Below, piece after piece: positions 42,422-51,535 of a DNA stretch of 64,000 nucleotides. Numbering within the stretch: position 1 is the stretch's first letter; the number at the start of each line of letters is the position of its first letter. The notes under the pieces were generated by a model. That model was not told the origin of the DNA, ran no database searches, and saw only the letters and a program-made list of their open reading frames with translations. The stretch covers positions 186,001 through 250,000 of the forward strand of contig NZ_FOXJ01000007.1 in assembly GCF_900115685.1 (NCBI RefSeq). The letters run 5' to 3'. Position numbers and translations under genes: made by a program. This stretch comes from Variovorax sp. 770b2 (GTDB lineage Bacteria; Pseudomonadota; Gammaproteobacteria; Burkholderiales; Burkholderiaceae_C).

Positions 42422-43479
42422 GCGTACAGGCGCCGCAGGCTTCGGATGCCCGGCAGGCGCGTGATGGCGCCGACCAGGCGCACCACGCCCGGCGGGCAGT
42501 GGTTGAGCAGGAACAGCGTGATCCGCAGGCGCAGCTTCTTCTTGCGCCCCACATACGGGTTGGCCAGCACCATGGCGCCGTACTCGTTGAGGATCGCGCT
42601 CATCTCCTCGCGGTACTGGTCGTCGTTCTTGATCGACTCGATCGCGTGGTTGACGAAGTACGGCTGGAACCGGGGCACCAGGCAATCGCGGAAGTAGTAG
42701 CGCCCGCGCAGGTGCTCGTCGGGGAACATCCGGGTGAGCTTCTTGAAGTACTTGAAGCGGCTGCGGATCATCCGGATGCCGAACGACGTGCTCGCCGTGT
42801 GGATGCACCAGACGGTGACGGCCTTGTCCACGAAGTAGTTGCTGAAGCCCTTGCGGAAGATGCGCAGGAACAGGTCGTCGTCCTCGAAGCCCATGAACTG
42901 CGAATCGAACCCGTCCACCGCCTCGAAGGCCTTGCGGCTCACCAGCGCGGCCGATGGCAGCACGAACATGTCGTTGCGCAGCAGGTCGTTGATGTTGCGC
43001 TTGGGGTGCGTCGCGTGCTCCTTGATCACGCCGGTGCGGATCACGTTGCCGTCCGCGTCCGCCTCGTACAGGTCGGCGTAGACGTAGCCGAACAGCCGGT
43101 CGCCGGGCGGGATGGAGGCGGCCAGTGTCTCGATGTGGTTGGGCAGGTAGAAGTCGTCCTGGTCGAGAAAGCAGATGAAGTCCGAGGTCGAGGCCTTCAC
43201 GCCAGCGTTGCGGGCCGACCCCTGGCCGCCGTTTTCCTGGTCGATGATGCGAAACGGGTAGCGCGCGGCCAGCCCGTCGAGCGCGGCGCGCTCCTCGGGG
43301 CGCGAGCCGTCGTTGACCACGATCACCTCGGCTGCGGGCACCGATTGCTCGAAGACGCTCTTGACCGAACGCTCGATGAAGTCGGCGCCGTTGTAGAACG
43401 GGATGATCACCACGACGCTCGGCCAGGCGGTCGGCTGCGCTGCGATGGTGGAATCTGGGGAGGCGTTCATTGGATTCAT
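42418..43479 (-). CDS. GT2-family glycosyltransferase
   Basis: This encodes 353 residues starting MNPMNASPDSTIAAQPTAW; a second ATG three codons in is an equal candidate. The GT2 domain begins VVVIIPFYNGADFIERSVKS near residue 22, has VVNDGSRPEE near 55, GQGSARNAGVKAS near 85 and FLDQDDFYLPNHIE near 105, and MGFEDDDLFLRIFRKG near 215. The C-terminal 110 residues are basic and may contact the membrane. It is read toward the acyltransferase gene and overlaps it by four bases. It probably belongs to a leftward set with the two GT2 genes upstream. Donor and linkage unknown. Confidence 0.88.
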   Translation of the reverse strand: MNPMNASPDSTIAAQPTAWPSVVVIIPFYNGADFIERSVKSVFEQSVPAAEVIVVNDGSRPEERAALDGLAARYPFRIIDQENGGQGSARNAGVKASTSDFICFLDQDDFYLPNHIETLAASIPPGDRLFGYVYADLYEADADGNVIRTGVIKEHATHPKRNINDLLRNDMFVLPSAALVSRKAFEAVDGFDSQFMGFEDDDLFLRIFRKGFSNYFVDKAVTVWCIHTASTSFGIRMIRSRFKYFKKLTRMFPDEHLRGRYYFRDCLVPRFQPYFVNHAIESIKNDDQYREEMSAILNEYGAMVLANPYVGRKKKLRLRITLFLLNHCPPGVVRLVGAITRLPGIRSLRRLYA

Positions 43480-43498
43480 GGTTCTTTGGGGGCGAAGC

Positions 43499-44503
43499 CT
43501 ACACAGATTCGAAAAGGTCGCGGACCACGCCGCGCACGCCGCGGCCGAACCTGTCGTAGCGGCCGGTCAGGGCTTCGCGGGCGATCGGCCCGATGCGCGC
43601 GAGCCGCGACGCGGGCAAGGCGGCGCGAAAGCGCTGGTGCTCGATCTTGCTGCGCACCTTGGCAAGGATCTCGGGCGGCACCCGGTCGCCCAGCTGCACG
43701 AGCCGCGCGAGCAGCAGCCCGGCCTTGACCGCCCGCTCGACGTGCGTGTTGCCCCGGGAGGCCAGCGCCTTGCGCACCTTTTCCGCAAAGGTGTCGCGCC
43801 GCGCGCCGATCTGGTTGGACTCGTGCTGGCGGTATTCGATGAGGGGCTGCTCCAGCAGGTCGACCCGCGCCGTCGTCGAGGCGACGATGCCCAGCCATTC
43901 GTCGTGCACCCACTCGACCGGCAGCGGCAACGCATCGGCCAGCAGCGCGCGGCGAAAGACCGTGGTCGCGCCGGTCACGAGGTTGCGCCGCAGCAGCACC
44001 TCGAAGGCGTTGCCGGCATGCACCCGCGCGAGCTCGGAAGGCGTGACCTCCAGCGCATGGAACAGCGTCTGGTTCAGGTCGCGGCGTTCGGCGTCGACCA
44101 GGCGCGCATCGGTGTGCAGCAGCAGCAGGTTGGCGTCCTGCTCGAAACGAGCCACCATTTTCTCGAGCCGGTCGGGCATCCACACGTCGTCCTGGTCGCT
44201 GAGCGCGATCAGCTCGCTGGTGCAGGCGCTGATGGCCTGCTCGAAATTCTTGACGACGCGCAAGGCGACCGGGTTCTCGAAGACGCGCAAGGCGATCGGC
44301 GGGCCCGGGCGCTCGGCCGCGCATTCGGCCACGGCGGCACGCACCACCTGGACCGAGCCGTCGCGCGAGGCGTCGTCGGACAGCACGATCTCGACCGGCG
44401 GCCGGGTCTGCAGGCAGATGCTGCGCACCTGCTCGCGGAGGAACCGGGCGCCGTTGTAGGTGCAGAGCGCGACGGAAACTTCGAGGGGACGGGGAGCGTT
44501 CAT
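43499..44503 (-). CDS. GT2-family glycosyltransferase
   Basis: This encodes 334 residues from the ATG at 44503, which overlaps the stop of the upstream glycosyltransferase (ATGA). The GT2 domain reads VSVALCTYNGARFLREQVRS, IVLSDDASRDGSVQ, ALSDQDDVWMPDRLEKMVARF and HTDARLVDAERRDLN. WVHDEWLGIVAST near residue 225 is the usual catalytic-base region. This layout is common in O-antigen clusters as alpha- or beta-glycosyltransferases of unknown linkage. The longer open frame upstream is a shadow of the neighbour. Confidence 0.88.
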   Translation of the reverse strand: MNAPRPLEVSVALCTYNGARFLREQVRSICLQTRPPVEIVLSDDASRDGSVQVVRAAVAECAAERPGPPIALRVFENPVALRVVKNFEQAISACTSELIALSDQDDVWMPDRLEKMVARFEQDANLLLLHTDARLVDAERRDLNQTLFHALEVTPSELARVHAGNAFEVLLRRNLVTGATTVFRRALLADALPLPVEWVHDEWLGIVASTTARVDLLEQPLIEYRQHESNQIGARRDTFAEKVRKALASRGNTHVERAVKAGLLLARLVQLGDRVPPEILAKVRSKIEHQRFRAALPASRLARIGPIAREALTGRYDRFGRGVRGVVRDLFESV

Positions 44504-46350
44504 GGATGGGTTGCCGGGGCGCCGCCGCTGCGAGGGTCGCGCGGCGGCCAGGCCAGGTCGAAGTCTTCGGTGTCGAGCGTGAGATTGGGGTTGTAGGCGG
44601 GGTCGTGGGCGATGAGTTCTGCCCAACGGCCTTGCATGAACGCGGACTCGCGCGCCAGCCGGTCGCGCGATTCGGCCGCCACGTCCAGGCCGCGGCTTGC
44701 CGACTCGTGGTGCAGCAGTTCGGCGTACGGCGTCCACACGTTGCGGTAGCCGGCTTCGCGCAGGCGCAGGCAGAAATCGACGTCGTTGTAGGCCACGCCG
44801 AGCTGCGCTTCATCCAGCCCCCCGACCTCTTCGTAGAGCGACTTGCGCACGACCAGGCAGGCGGCGGTGACCGCGGAAAAGTTCTGCACCAGTTGCGCAC
44901 GGCCGCCATGCCCCGCGGCGGTCGACGGCAGGTGCTTGTGCGCGTGTCCCGCCATGCCGCCGACGCCCAGCACGACGCCGCCGTGCTGGATGGTCATGTC
45001 GGGGTAGAGCAGCTTCGCACCGACCGCGCCCACGCCCGGTTGCAGCGCGAGCGAGACCATCTCGCGGAGCCAGTCGGGCGAGATGACTTCGATGTCGTTG
45101 TTGAGCAGGCCGACGATCTCTCCGCGCGCCTGCGCCACGGCCGCGTTGTTCAGCGCCGAGTAGTTGAAAGGACGGTCGTCGCGAATCACGGTGATGCCCG
45201 GCTGCGCATCGAGCGCGGCGAAGTACGCCAGCGCCTCGGGATCGTCCGAACCGTTGTCGACCAGCAGGATCTCGTAGTTCGGGTAGGCGGTTTCCAGGAC
45301 GATGCTCTCGATGCACTGGCGGACCAGGTGCGCGCCGTTGCGGGTCGGGATGACGAGCGAGACGAAAGGTGGCGCGTCGGGCAGCGCATGGTGCGTGCGA
45401 AGCCCCTGGGGCGTGGCCTCGGCGGTGGCCGCGGTGCCGGTGCGCTGGAAGTGCCGCTCGAGCGCCTGCACGTCGGCGGCGCCGGCTGCTGCGTGCCGTG
45501 TGCTGGCGTGGCCCGCATGGCTGAGGATGCGCGGGATGTGGCGGATCTGATCGGCCCGAACACGTTCCACGCAGCGCAATGCCAGGTCCAGACCCTGGGC
45601 GTCCCCGGCGGCCGCATCCAGGCCTCCGGCCGCGTCGAACAGGCTGCGCTGTATCACGCCCATCGGAGCGAAGAGATTGCGGGAGAGGAAGAGGTCCGGG
45701 TTCCAGTCGGGCTTGAAGCACGGGTCGCTGCGCTGGCCCGCGGCGTCGATCGCGTCCGTGTCGGCATACAGCATGCGGACCCCGGGATGCGCGAGGATCT
45801 CCTTGGCGATCGTGAAGAGTGCGTGGGCAGGCAGCGTGCAGCCCGGCTCGAGCCAGACGATCCAGTCTGCTGCATCCACGGGGCCGGCCGGGAAGCCTGC
45901 CTGGAGCGTCCACTCCGCGTAGACCTGGGCCTCCAGGGACCGGGTCGTTTGTTGCAACGACGCTGCATTTGCGCCGGCAGCACCGGTCAACACCAGGAAG
46001 CGGGGGCGCGCGGGCCACGCGGACATCTCCGCGCGCCGGCTTTCGTGGTTCGCGCTGCTCCCGGGGTTGTCGTAGCGCGCCACCCAGTCGGCATAACTTC
46101 CTCGATGGACGGGAACTGCGGGCGGCAGGCCGCGCGCAACGCGCTGAAAATGCCCGCTGGCCCAGCGCAGGGGGGCAGTCAGGCGCCAACTGGTAGATTG
46201 CTGCATGGACCGGACTTGCTCTTCGAGCGCCCTCGCCCGCACTTCCAGCAAGCCGATTTGCCGCTGCAGCTGCGCATGGCTCGAAGCAATTTCGGGCCGG
46301 CGTCGCCGAAGAAGTGACTGCGCGACCGGCAGCGTTGGCTTACTGAACAT
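44500..46350 (-). CDS. Glycosyltransferase with two GT2-like domains and a short coiled-coil start
   Basis: This encodes 616 residues. It starts with a short helical region (AQLQRQIGLLEVRARALEEQ) followed by STSWRLTAPLRWASG, a motif frequent at the start of O-antigen glycosyltransferases. An incomplete N-terminal GT-A-like domain contains LYADTDAIDAAGQRSDPCFK. A canonical GT2 domain begins VSLVIPTRNGAHLVRQCIES near residue 340, with GLLNNDIEVISPDWLREM and AYNDVDFCLRLREAGYRNV. The same layout and many of the same motifs occur in the protein at 31066-32862, so the two are paralogues. It is divergent from manC across a 92-base gap. Confidence 0.9.
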   Translation of the reverse strand: MFSKPTLPVAQSLLRRRRPEIASSHAQLQRQIGLLEVRARALEEQVRSMQQSTSWRLTAPLRWASGHFQRVARGLPPAVPVHRGSYADWVARYDNPGSSANHESRRAEMSAWPARPRFLVLTGAAGANAASLQQTTRSLEAQVYAEWTLQAGFPAGPVDAADWIVWLEPGCTLPAHALFTIAKEILAHPGVRMLYADTDAIDAAGQRSDPCFKPDWNPDLFLSRNLFAPMGVIQRSLFDAAGGLDAAAGDAQGLDLALRCVERVRADQIRHIPRILSHAGHASTRHAAAGAADVQALERHFQRTGTAATAEATPQGLRTHHALPDAPPFVSLVIPTRNGAHLVRQCIESIVLETAYPNYEILLVDNGSDDPEALAYFAALDAQPGITVIRDDRPFNYSALNNAAVAQARGEIVGLLNNDIEVISPDWLREMVSLALQPGVGAVGAKLLYPDMTIQHGGVVLGVGGMAGHAHKHLPSTAAGHGGRAQLVQNFSAVTAACLVVRKSLYEEVGGLDEAQLGVAYNDVDFCLRLREAGYRNVWTPYAELLHHESASRGLDVAAESRDRLARESAFMQGRWAELIAHDPAYNPNLTLDTEDFDLAWPPRDPRSGGAPATHP

Positions 46351-46442
46351 TGCTAAAAATCACGAAATAGCAGCTTCCACTGGTTACGGCGCCCCGAATC
46401 GGGGCCGGTAAAATTATCCCCTTCTTCACACCCTATAAAAAT
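46351..46442. promoter_or_regulatory. Divergent promoter region with hairpin upstream of manC
   Basis: This gap separates the leftward GT2 gene from manC. It has a perfect hairpin GCCCCG-AAT-CGGGGC at 46391-46405, followed by TAAAAT at 46409-46414, a plausible -10 for manC; the matching -35 position reads poorly. AT-rich sequence near 46355 may serve the leftward genes. No good Shine-Dalgarno precedes the manC ATG. Confidence 0.35.
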
Positions 46443-47861
46443 ATGCGCGTCCTTTCAGTTGTGCTCTCGGGGGGGGCAGGTTCCCGGCTTTGGCCCGCAT
46501 CGCGCCAGGCGTTCCCCAAGCCCTTCATGAAATTGGGGGGCTCTTCCTTGCTGCAGCAGGCCATCGAGCGAGGCCAGGCCTGTGGCACCGGCGATCTGAT
46601 GATCGTCACCAACAAGGACCATCTTTTTCTTACAAAGGACGTGCTGCGACAAATGAGCGACCCGCCGGAAGCCACCCTGCTTCTGGAGCCGAAGGGCCGC
46701 AACACCGGCCCGGCCATCGCCCTTGCCGCGCTGCAATGCATTCAGCAATTCGGCGGCGACACGGTCATGCTGGTGCTGTCGGCCGACCATCTTGTGCCCG
46801 ACGTCGAAGCGTTCGTAGCCAGTGCGAGCCAGGCATTCAGGCTTGCCGCGCAAGGTGGATTGGTGGTTTTCGGCATCAGCCCGACTGGACCGGACACCGG
46901 TTTCGGCTATATCGAGGTGGCCAAGGTTTCGCGCGACAACCAGCCGGCGAAGCGTTTCGTCGAAAAACCGGACCTCCAGACCGCCCAGGAATATCTGGCA
47001 ACCGGCCGCTACTACTGGAACAGCGGCATGTTCTGCTTTACGGCCGATGCGATCGTCGCGGCATTCGAAAAATACACACCGGAGTTGCTGGCCGCGGCAC
47101 GCCATGCGTTGAAGTCCTCGCAAGCCACCGGCAACACCATTCAGTTCGATCTGCATGCCTTCGGCCTTCAGCCGGACATCAGCATTGACTACGCGGTCAT
47201 GGAGCCGGCGGACAACGTCTACGTGGTGCCGGCCAAGTTCAGCTGGAGCGATGTGGGTTCTTGGCCCGCGGTCGCCAAGGCACACACGCCCGACGCAAGC
47301 GGCAACACCATGCCCTCGGATGTGGTCGCCATCGATACCACGGGCACCCACGTACAGGTCGACAGCCATGGCCCCAAGCTGGTTGCCACATTGGGGGTGC
47401 ATGATCTGGTGATCGTCGACACACCCGATGCGCTGCTCGTGGCCCACAAGAGCAGCGCTCAGGAAGTGAAGCGGGTCGTCGACACGCTGAAAGCCCGCAA
47501 GCACGAAACCGTGCATCTGCCCGCCGTCGTTCACCGCCCGTGGGGCACCTATGCTTCGCTCAAGGAAGAAGATGGGTACAAAGTCAAACGCATCACGGTG
47601 AAACCGGGAGAATCGCTTTCCCTGCAATATCACCACCAGCGCGCCGAGCATTGGGTTGTCGTGCAGGGGCGCGGCATCGTGCAGATCGGCGACCTCGAAC
47701 ACGTCACCCTACCGGGCCAGTACCGGTACATCCCACTGAAAGAGAAACACCGCTTGACCAATATCGGCGAAGAAGAACTGGTGCTCATCGAAGTCCAGTG
47801 CGGCGGCTACCTGGGCGAAGACGACATCGTCCGCCTGGCAGACACCTACGGACGCGCATGA
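46443..47861 (+). CDS. manC: Mannose-1-phosphate guanylyltransferase / mannose-6-phosphate isomerase
   Basis: This encodes 472 residues in two domains. The N-terminal nucleotidyltransferase (about 1-290) has LSGGAGSRLWPASRQAFPKP, FVEKPD and YYWNSGMFCF. The C-terminal cupin-type isomerase (about 350-472) has RPWGTYASL, VKPGESLSLQYHHQRAEHW and the metal-binding region. It makes GDP-mannose, the donor for mannose units and the precursor used by Gmd downstream. It overlaps the ABC exporter permease gene by four bases (ATGA), so sugar supply and export are co-expressed. Length and domain order are standard for the bifunctional type II enzyme. Confidence 0.95.
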   Translation: MRVLSVVLSGGAGSRLWPASRQAFPKPFMKLGGSSLLQQAIERGQACGTGDLMIVTNKDHLFLTKDVLRQMSDPPEATLLLEPKGRNTGPAIALAALQCIQQFGGDTVMLVLSADHLVPDVEAFVASASQAFRLAAQGGLVVFGISPTGPDTGFGYIEVAKVSRDNQPAKRFVEKPDLQTAQEYLATGRYYWNSGMFCFTADAIVAAFEKYTPELLAAARHALKSSQATGNTIQFDLHAFGLQPDISIDYAVMEPADNVYVVPAKFSWSDVGSWPAVAKAHTPDASGNTMPSDVVAIDTTGTHVQVDSHGPKLVATLGVHDLVIVDTPDALLVAHKSSAQEVKRVVDTLKARKHETVHLPAVVHRPWGTYASLKEEDGYKVKRITVKPGESLSLQYHHQRAEHWVVVQGRGIVQIGDLEHVTLPGQYRYIPLKEKHRLTNIGEEELVLIEVQCGGYLGEDDIVRLADTYGRA

Positions 47862-48661
47862 GCCAAGTCCACTCCAACCTCCATCGAAGCGCCGTGGTCG
47901 ACTGGTGGGAAGGCACCCGCCGTACCGACATCTGGTGGACCCTGGCCTGGTTCGACATCGTGCTGCGCTACCGGCGTTCGATGCTCGGGCCGCTGTGGCT
48001 CACGTTGAGCATGGGCGTCATGATCGGTGGCATGGGGCCGCTGTACGCCTCGCTGTTCGGCAGCGAGCTCTCCAGGTTCTTTCCACATCTGGCACTCGGC
48101 GTCATCTTCTGGGGCTTCTTCTCCAGTGTGGTGACCGACTCGTGCAACGCCTTTGTCGGATCTTCGAACTATCTGAAACAGGGCTACTTCCCGATCAGCC
48201 TGTTCGTCTGGCGCAGCCTTGCGCGCAATCTGATTCAGTTCGGCCACCAGATCGTGCTGTACATCCCCGTGGCCATTTGGGCAGGCATCTCGCTTTCCTG
48301 GTCGGTGCTGTTGATCTTGCCGGCGTTCGCGATCCTGATCGTCAACGCGCACGCATTGGGGCTTCTGCTTGGCCTGATCTGCACGCGCTATCGCGACGTG
48401 ACCCAGATCGTGACCAGCGTGATGCAGATGCTGATGTTCCTCACGCCAGTGTTCTGGCTGCCGGAAAATCTTCCGAGTCGCGCCAAGTACGTGCTCTGGA
48501 ACCCCTTCGCACAGATGCTCGACCTGCTGCGTACACCCCTGATGGGCGGTGTGGCACACATCCACAGTTGGATCGGGATTGGTGTATGGACAGTGCTCTG
48601 CCTTGCTGCTGCGGCCTTGCTGTTCGCCAAATACCGTCGCCGCGTCGTCTACTGGCTCTGA
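47858..48661 (+). CDS. wzm: ABC-2-type polysaccharide export permease (Wzm-like)
   Basis: This encodes 267 residues with six hydrophobic segments. The N-terminal cytoplasmic helix ends RRTDIWWTLAWFDIVLRYRRSMLGPLW split over two stretches typical of Wzm/KpsM, then GVIFWGFFSSVVTDSCNAF, SNYLKQGYFPISLFVWRSLARN, and FLTPVFWLPENLP near the C-terminus. It forms the inner-membrane channel that exports an undecaprenyl-linked glycan. It is coupled to manC upstream and lies three bases before the ATPase gene. O-antigen versus capsule export cannot be decided from this subunit alone. Confidence 0.92.
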   Translation: MSQVHSNLHRSAVVDWWEGTRRTDIWWTLAWFDIVLRYRRSMLGPLWLTLSMGVMIGGMGPLYASLFGSELSRFFPHLALGVIFWGFFSSVVTDSCNAFVGSSNYLKQGYFPISLFVWRSLARNLIQFGHQIVLYIPVAIWAGISLSWSVLLILPAFAILIVNAHALGLLLGLICTRYRDVTQIVTSVMQMLMFLTPVFWLPENLPSRAKYVLWNPFAQMLDLLRTPLMGGVAHIHSWIGIGVWTVLCLAAAALLFAKYRRRVVYWL

Positions 48662-48664
48662 CCC

Positions 48665-49366
48665 ATGGCATTCATTTCACTTAAAAACGTAGCCGTCAAC
48701 TTTCCGATTTATGGGGCAGGCGCTGCATCACTCAAGAAGACCCTCGCGGCTTCTGTCACCGGTGGGCGCTTCGGCAAGGAAACCGGCGTCACGGTAGTGC
48801 AGGCGCTCAGCGGCATCAACATCGAGCTCAAGAGCGGCGACCGACTTGGCCTGGTGGGCCACAACGGCGCCGGCAAGTCGACACTGCTGCGTACGCTGGC
48901 CGGTGTCTATGAACCCTCTTCGGGTGAATTCGCTCGCCAGGGCACGGTCGCCAGCCTGATCGATCCCTCGCTCGGCATCGAAATGGACGCCACAGGCGTC
49001 GAGAACATCATGCTGCGCGGACTCGTGATGGGCATGAGCAAGAAGCAGATCGACCAGCTCACGCCTGAAATCTGCGAGTTCAGCGGACTGGGCGAATACG
49101 TCAACATGCCGGTACGCACCTATTCGACCGGCATGATGATGCGGCTGGCATTCTCGATCTCGACCAGCGTCGAGGCCGACATCCTCCTCATGGATGAATG
49201 GCTGTCAGTGGGGGATGCCGAGTTCACGGAAAAGGCCGAGAAACGCATGCGGGATGTGGTGGCGAAGTCCGGCATCCTGGTGCTCGCCTCTCACTCGCCG
49301 GAGTTGATTGCCAAGGAATGCAATCGCGTGATCCACCTGGAGCACGGGCGGATCGTCGAGCGATAG
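48665..49366 (+). CDS. wzt: ABC-type polysaccharide export ATP-binding protein (Wzt/KpsT-like, short form)
   Basis: This encodes 233 residues. Walker A is GHNGAGKST near residue 64, the signature is YSTGMMMRLAFSIS and Walker B is ADILLMDEWLSVGD. The N-terminal INIELKSGDRLGLVGHNG is typical of the Wzt/KpsT/TagH group. It stops shortly after the nucleotide-binding domain, so it lacks the carbohydrate-binding C-terminal domain (about 180-200 residues) that reads the capped chain end in classic Wzt. Short forms occur in capsule and some O-antigen exporters. It is followed by a convergent glycosyltransferase gene six bases away. Confidence 0.92.
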   Translation: MAFISLKNVAVNFPIYGAGAASLKKTLAASVTGGRFGKETGVTVVQALSGINIELKSGDRLGLVGHNGAGKSTLLRTLAGVYEPSSGEFARQGTVASLIDPSLGIEMDATGVENIMLRGLVMGMSKKQIDQLTPEICEFSGLGEYVNMPVRTYSTGMMMRLAFSISTSVEADILLMDEWLSVGDAEFTEKAEKRMRDVVAKSGILVLASHSPELIAKECNRVIHLEHGRIVER

Positions 49367-49372
49367 GCTGCC

Positions 49373-51535
49373 TCAGTTCGGCGCGCTTCGCAGCAGCGCT
49401 TCGATTTCTGCAAGGCGGGCACCAATTCTTCGCCCTGAGACGGCGAGCGACAAATTGACTTCCGCACTCAACTTGCCGCGGGCACCGACTTCTCGAGCCC
49501 ATTGGGGATCTTCATAGAGGCGGCGCAGAAACTGCGCGGCGTGCTCGATCGAAGGCTCTGCCCACTCCAGGTCGGCGTCGTACGGAGGAATAGGACGGCC
49601 CACCTTCACTCGTTCGTAGGGCACGAGAAGACTGTTGTCTTCCGTCATGAAGTCCATGTTGCCCGAGAAGCCCGTTGCGATCACGGGCTTGCCCATCAGC
49701 ATCGCCTCGGCCATGGTCAAACCGAGTCCTTCGCTGCGATGGAGCGAGACGTATGCATCGCACGCGTCCATGAGCGACAGCACTTCATCGGAACTGAAAA
49801 CCTTGTCGATGATGGTGATGGCAGGAACACTGGCCGCCGCCTCGCACAGCTCCCGGAACTGCTCGGGATGCCGATCTCCGAACGACGTCTTCAGCACCAG
49901 CGTGACGGGCTCGTCGCCGCGAAATGCCATCTTGAATGCTCGTATGAGACCCAGCGGATTTTTACGCTCCATCACGCTCATCATGTGAAAGGTGAACAGG
50001 AAGGTAAATCGGTCTGCTGCCAAGTTGAAATATGCGCGGTCGCGGATCTGGAACGGCCCGAGGGTCACGCCGGGAAAGAGCGTTCGCACGGGAATGGACA
50101 AACGCTCGCGCAAGCCGCGCGCGATGAACTCCGTCGCTGTCCAGACCTCGTCGACCTGTTCGGCGTGCTCGCACCAAGTCTCCGGTATCGAGTCGAACTC
50201 CCAGTACCAATAGGCAATGCGGTAAGTGCGCGGCACACGCTCTGCCAGATCTGCTCTTGCGTAGACTTCTTTGAAAAAAGGTTCGGGCTGCGCATGAATG
50301 ATGGTGATGTCACCCACCTCCTGGCCGTCGAAGCGGGCATGGTGTGGATCGTCCCGCGTGTCCGTTCGAACGTCGCGCAGTGAAGTTCGGATGCCCGCCA
50401 ACTCCATCGCCTCGGCCATGGCCTCCACGGAGACACGCAGCCCCGAGGGATAGCAAAAATGTCCAATGACATTGACTCCCGCATTCAGCAAATCGGGAAT
50501 GAGCGGTCCGACGTTCAGCCCGCTGCACCACTTGCGCGCCTCTGGTTCGATTCGAGCCTCTTCACTGGCAGCGAGCCAGTCGATCAGGGCTCGTGCAGCA
50601 ACAGCATTCGACAATGCCTCGGGATGCGCGTTCTGCCAAGCCGCATGCGCCCAATAACCGATACGGATTTGCAGCGCCGGCTCTAGAAATCCGAAAGGCG
50701 CGCTCGAACCGGACAGGGCCTCCTCGGCACCATACGTCTTGTCGATCCAGCCCGAGAAACGGGACCACCCGAAAACGGTCAGTGCGTCCGGGAAGCGCCG
50801 CTGCCAGTCCGGCGTAAACAGAAAGGCCCGCACCAGCTCGGCATGCGGGTTCTCCGCCGACTGCATGAACAACCACCAGACTTCCTCCAGCGCCAGGTCG
50901 CCGGCTTCCCGCCCGTGCTGCAGGAACCACCGGAACAGGCTGCGCCTGCCTGACGGCAGCAAGCCGTGAGGCAAAACAGCCCGGATCTCCTCGCTGGTCA
51001 GAAAGAATTGCCTGGCTCGCGCGGCAAAGTCGTCGGAAAAAAGTGAAACCAGATGCTGGGCACCTTCGGGCGCCAGCCCCAGATCCCGGCCCCCGTCGGC
51101 ACTGCGCAACCAATCGACGAATCCGTCCGCTTCCGTTGCGGAGAGCGCTATGGGAAAACGATTACGAAGATCCTTCCGCCGGCGAAGCGTGTCCATGAGG
51201 AAACGCGCTGCGGTCTTTCGGTCCTTGATGTCGCTCGTATCGGTCTGCGGCCACAAAACCTGCTCCACAGGCAGGGCCGCCGCCTGGAGGACATCGGTGA
51301 CGTCGTACAGGTCGAGCGCAGGAATGAAAGCCTCGCTCCCTCCGTGCAGGAGGGCCTCCAGCCGTGAGCGCTCCTGCTCGACAAGGTGCGCCAATGCCTG
51401 AGTCTTTTCTTCGCGAACGGCCCTATCGCGCAAAAATTGCAGCCGCTCGCGAGTGCGCCAGGGTGTGAGCAGCCAGAACGCAGCCTTCGGAACCCTGCGC
51501 GCCGCACGGCGGAGTGAATCAAGCCCTTTCATCAC
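49373..51535 (-). CDS. Large GT4-family glycosyltransferase
   Basis: This encodes 720 residues. The first 330 residues are helical and not recognised; they include RTRERLQFLRDRAVREEKTQ near the start and tryptophan-rich stretches. A GT-B domain follows: GVNVIGHFCYPSGLRVSVEAM near residue 350, IAYWYWEFDSIPETWCEHAE near 430, FTFLFTFHMMSVMERKNPLG near 510, and the donor-site motif SLHRSEGLGLTMAEAMLMGKPVIA near 615-640 with its conserved glutamates. It probably adds mannose or rhamnose units. It is on the opposite strand from the manC-exporter operon and divergent from the FkbM gene, so it may have its own promoter in the 51536-51694 gap. Confidence 0.88.
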   Translation of the reverse strand: MMKGLDSLRRAARRVPKAAFWLLTPWRTRERLQFLRDRAVREEKTQALAHLVEQERSRLEALLHGGSEAFIPALDLYDVTDVLQAAALPVEQVLWPQTDTSDIKDRKTAARFLMDTLRRRKDLRNRFPIALSATEADGFVDWLRSADGGRDLGLAPEGAQHLVSLFSDDFAARARQFFLTSEEIRAVLPHGLLPSGRRSLFRWFLQHGREAGDLALEEVWWLFMQSAENPHAELVRAFLFTPDWQRRFPDALTVFGWSRFSGWIDKTYGAEEALSGSSAPFGFLEPALQIRIGYWAHAAWQNAHPEALSNAVAARALIDWLAASEEARIEPEARKWCSGLNVGPLIPDLLNAGVNVIGHFCYPSGLRVSVEAMAEAMELAGIRTSLRDVRTDTRDDPHHARFDGQEVGDITIIHAQPEPFFKEVYARADLAERVPRTYRIAYWYWEFDSIPETWCEHAEQVDEVWTATEFIARGLRERLSIPVRTLFPGVTLGPFQIRDRAYFNLAADRFTFLFTFHMMSVMERKNPLGLIRAFKMAFRGDEPVTLVLKTSFGDRHPEQFRELCEAAASVPAITIIDKVFSSDEVLSLMDACDAYVSLHRSEGLGLTMAEAMLMGKPVIATGFSGNMDFMTEDNSLLVPYERVKVGRPIPPYDADLEWAEPSIEHAAQFLRRLYEDPQWAREVGARGKLSAEVNLSLAVSGRRIGARLAEIEALLRSAPN

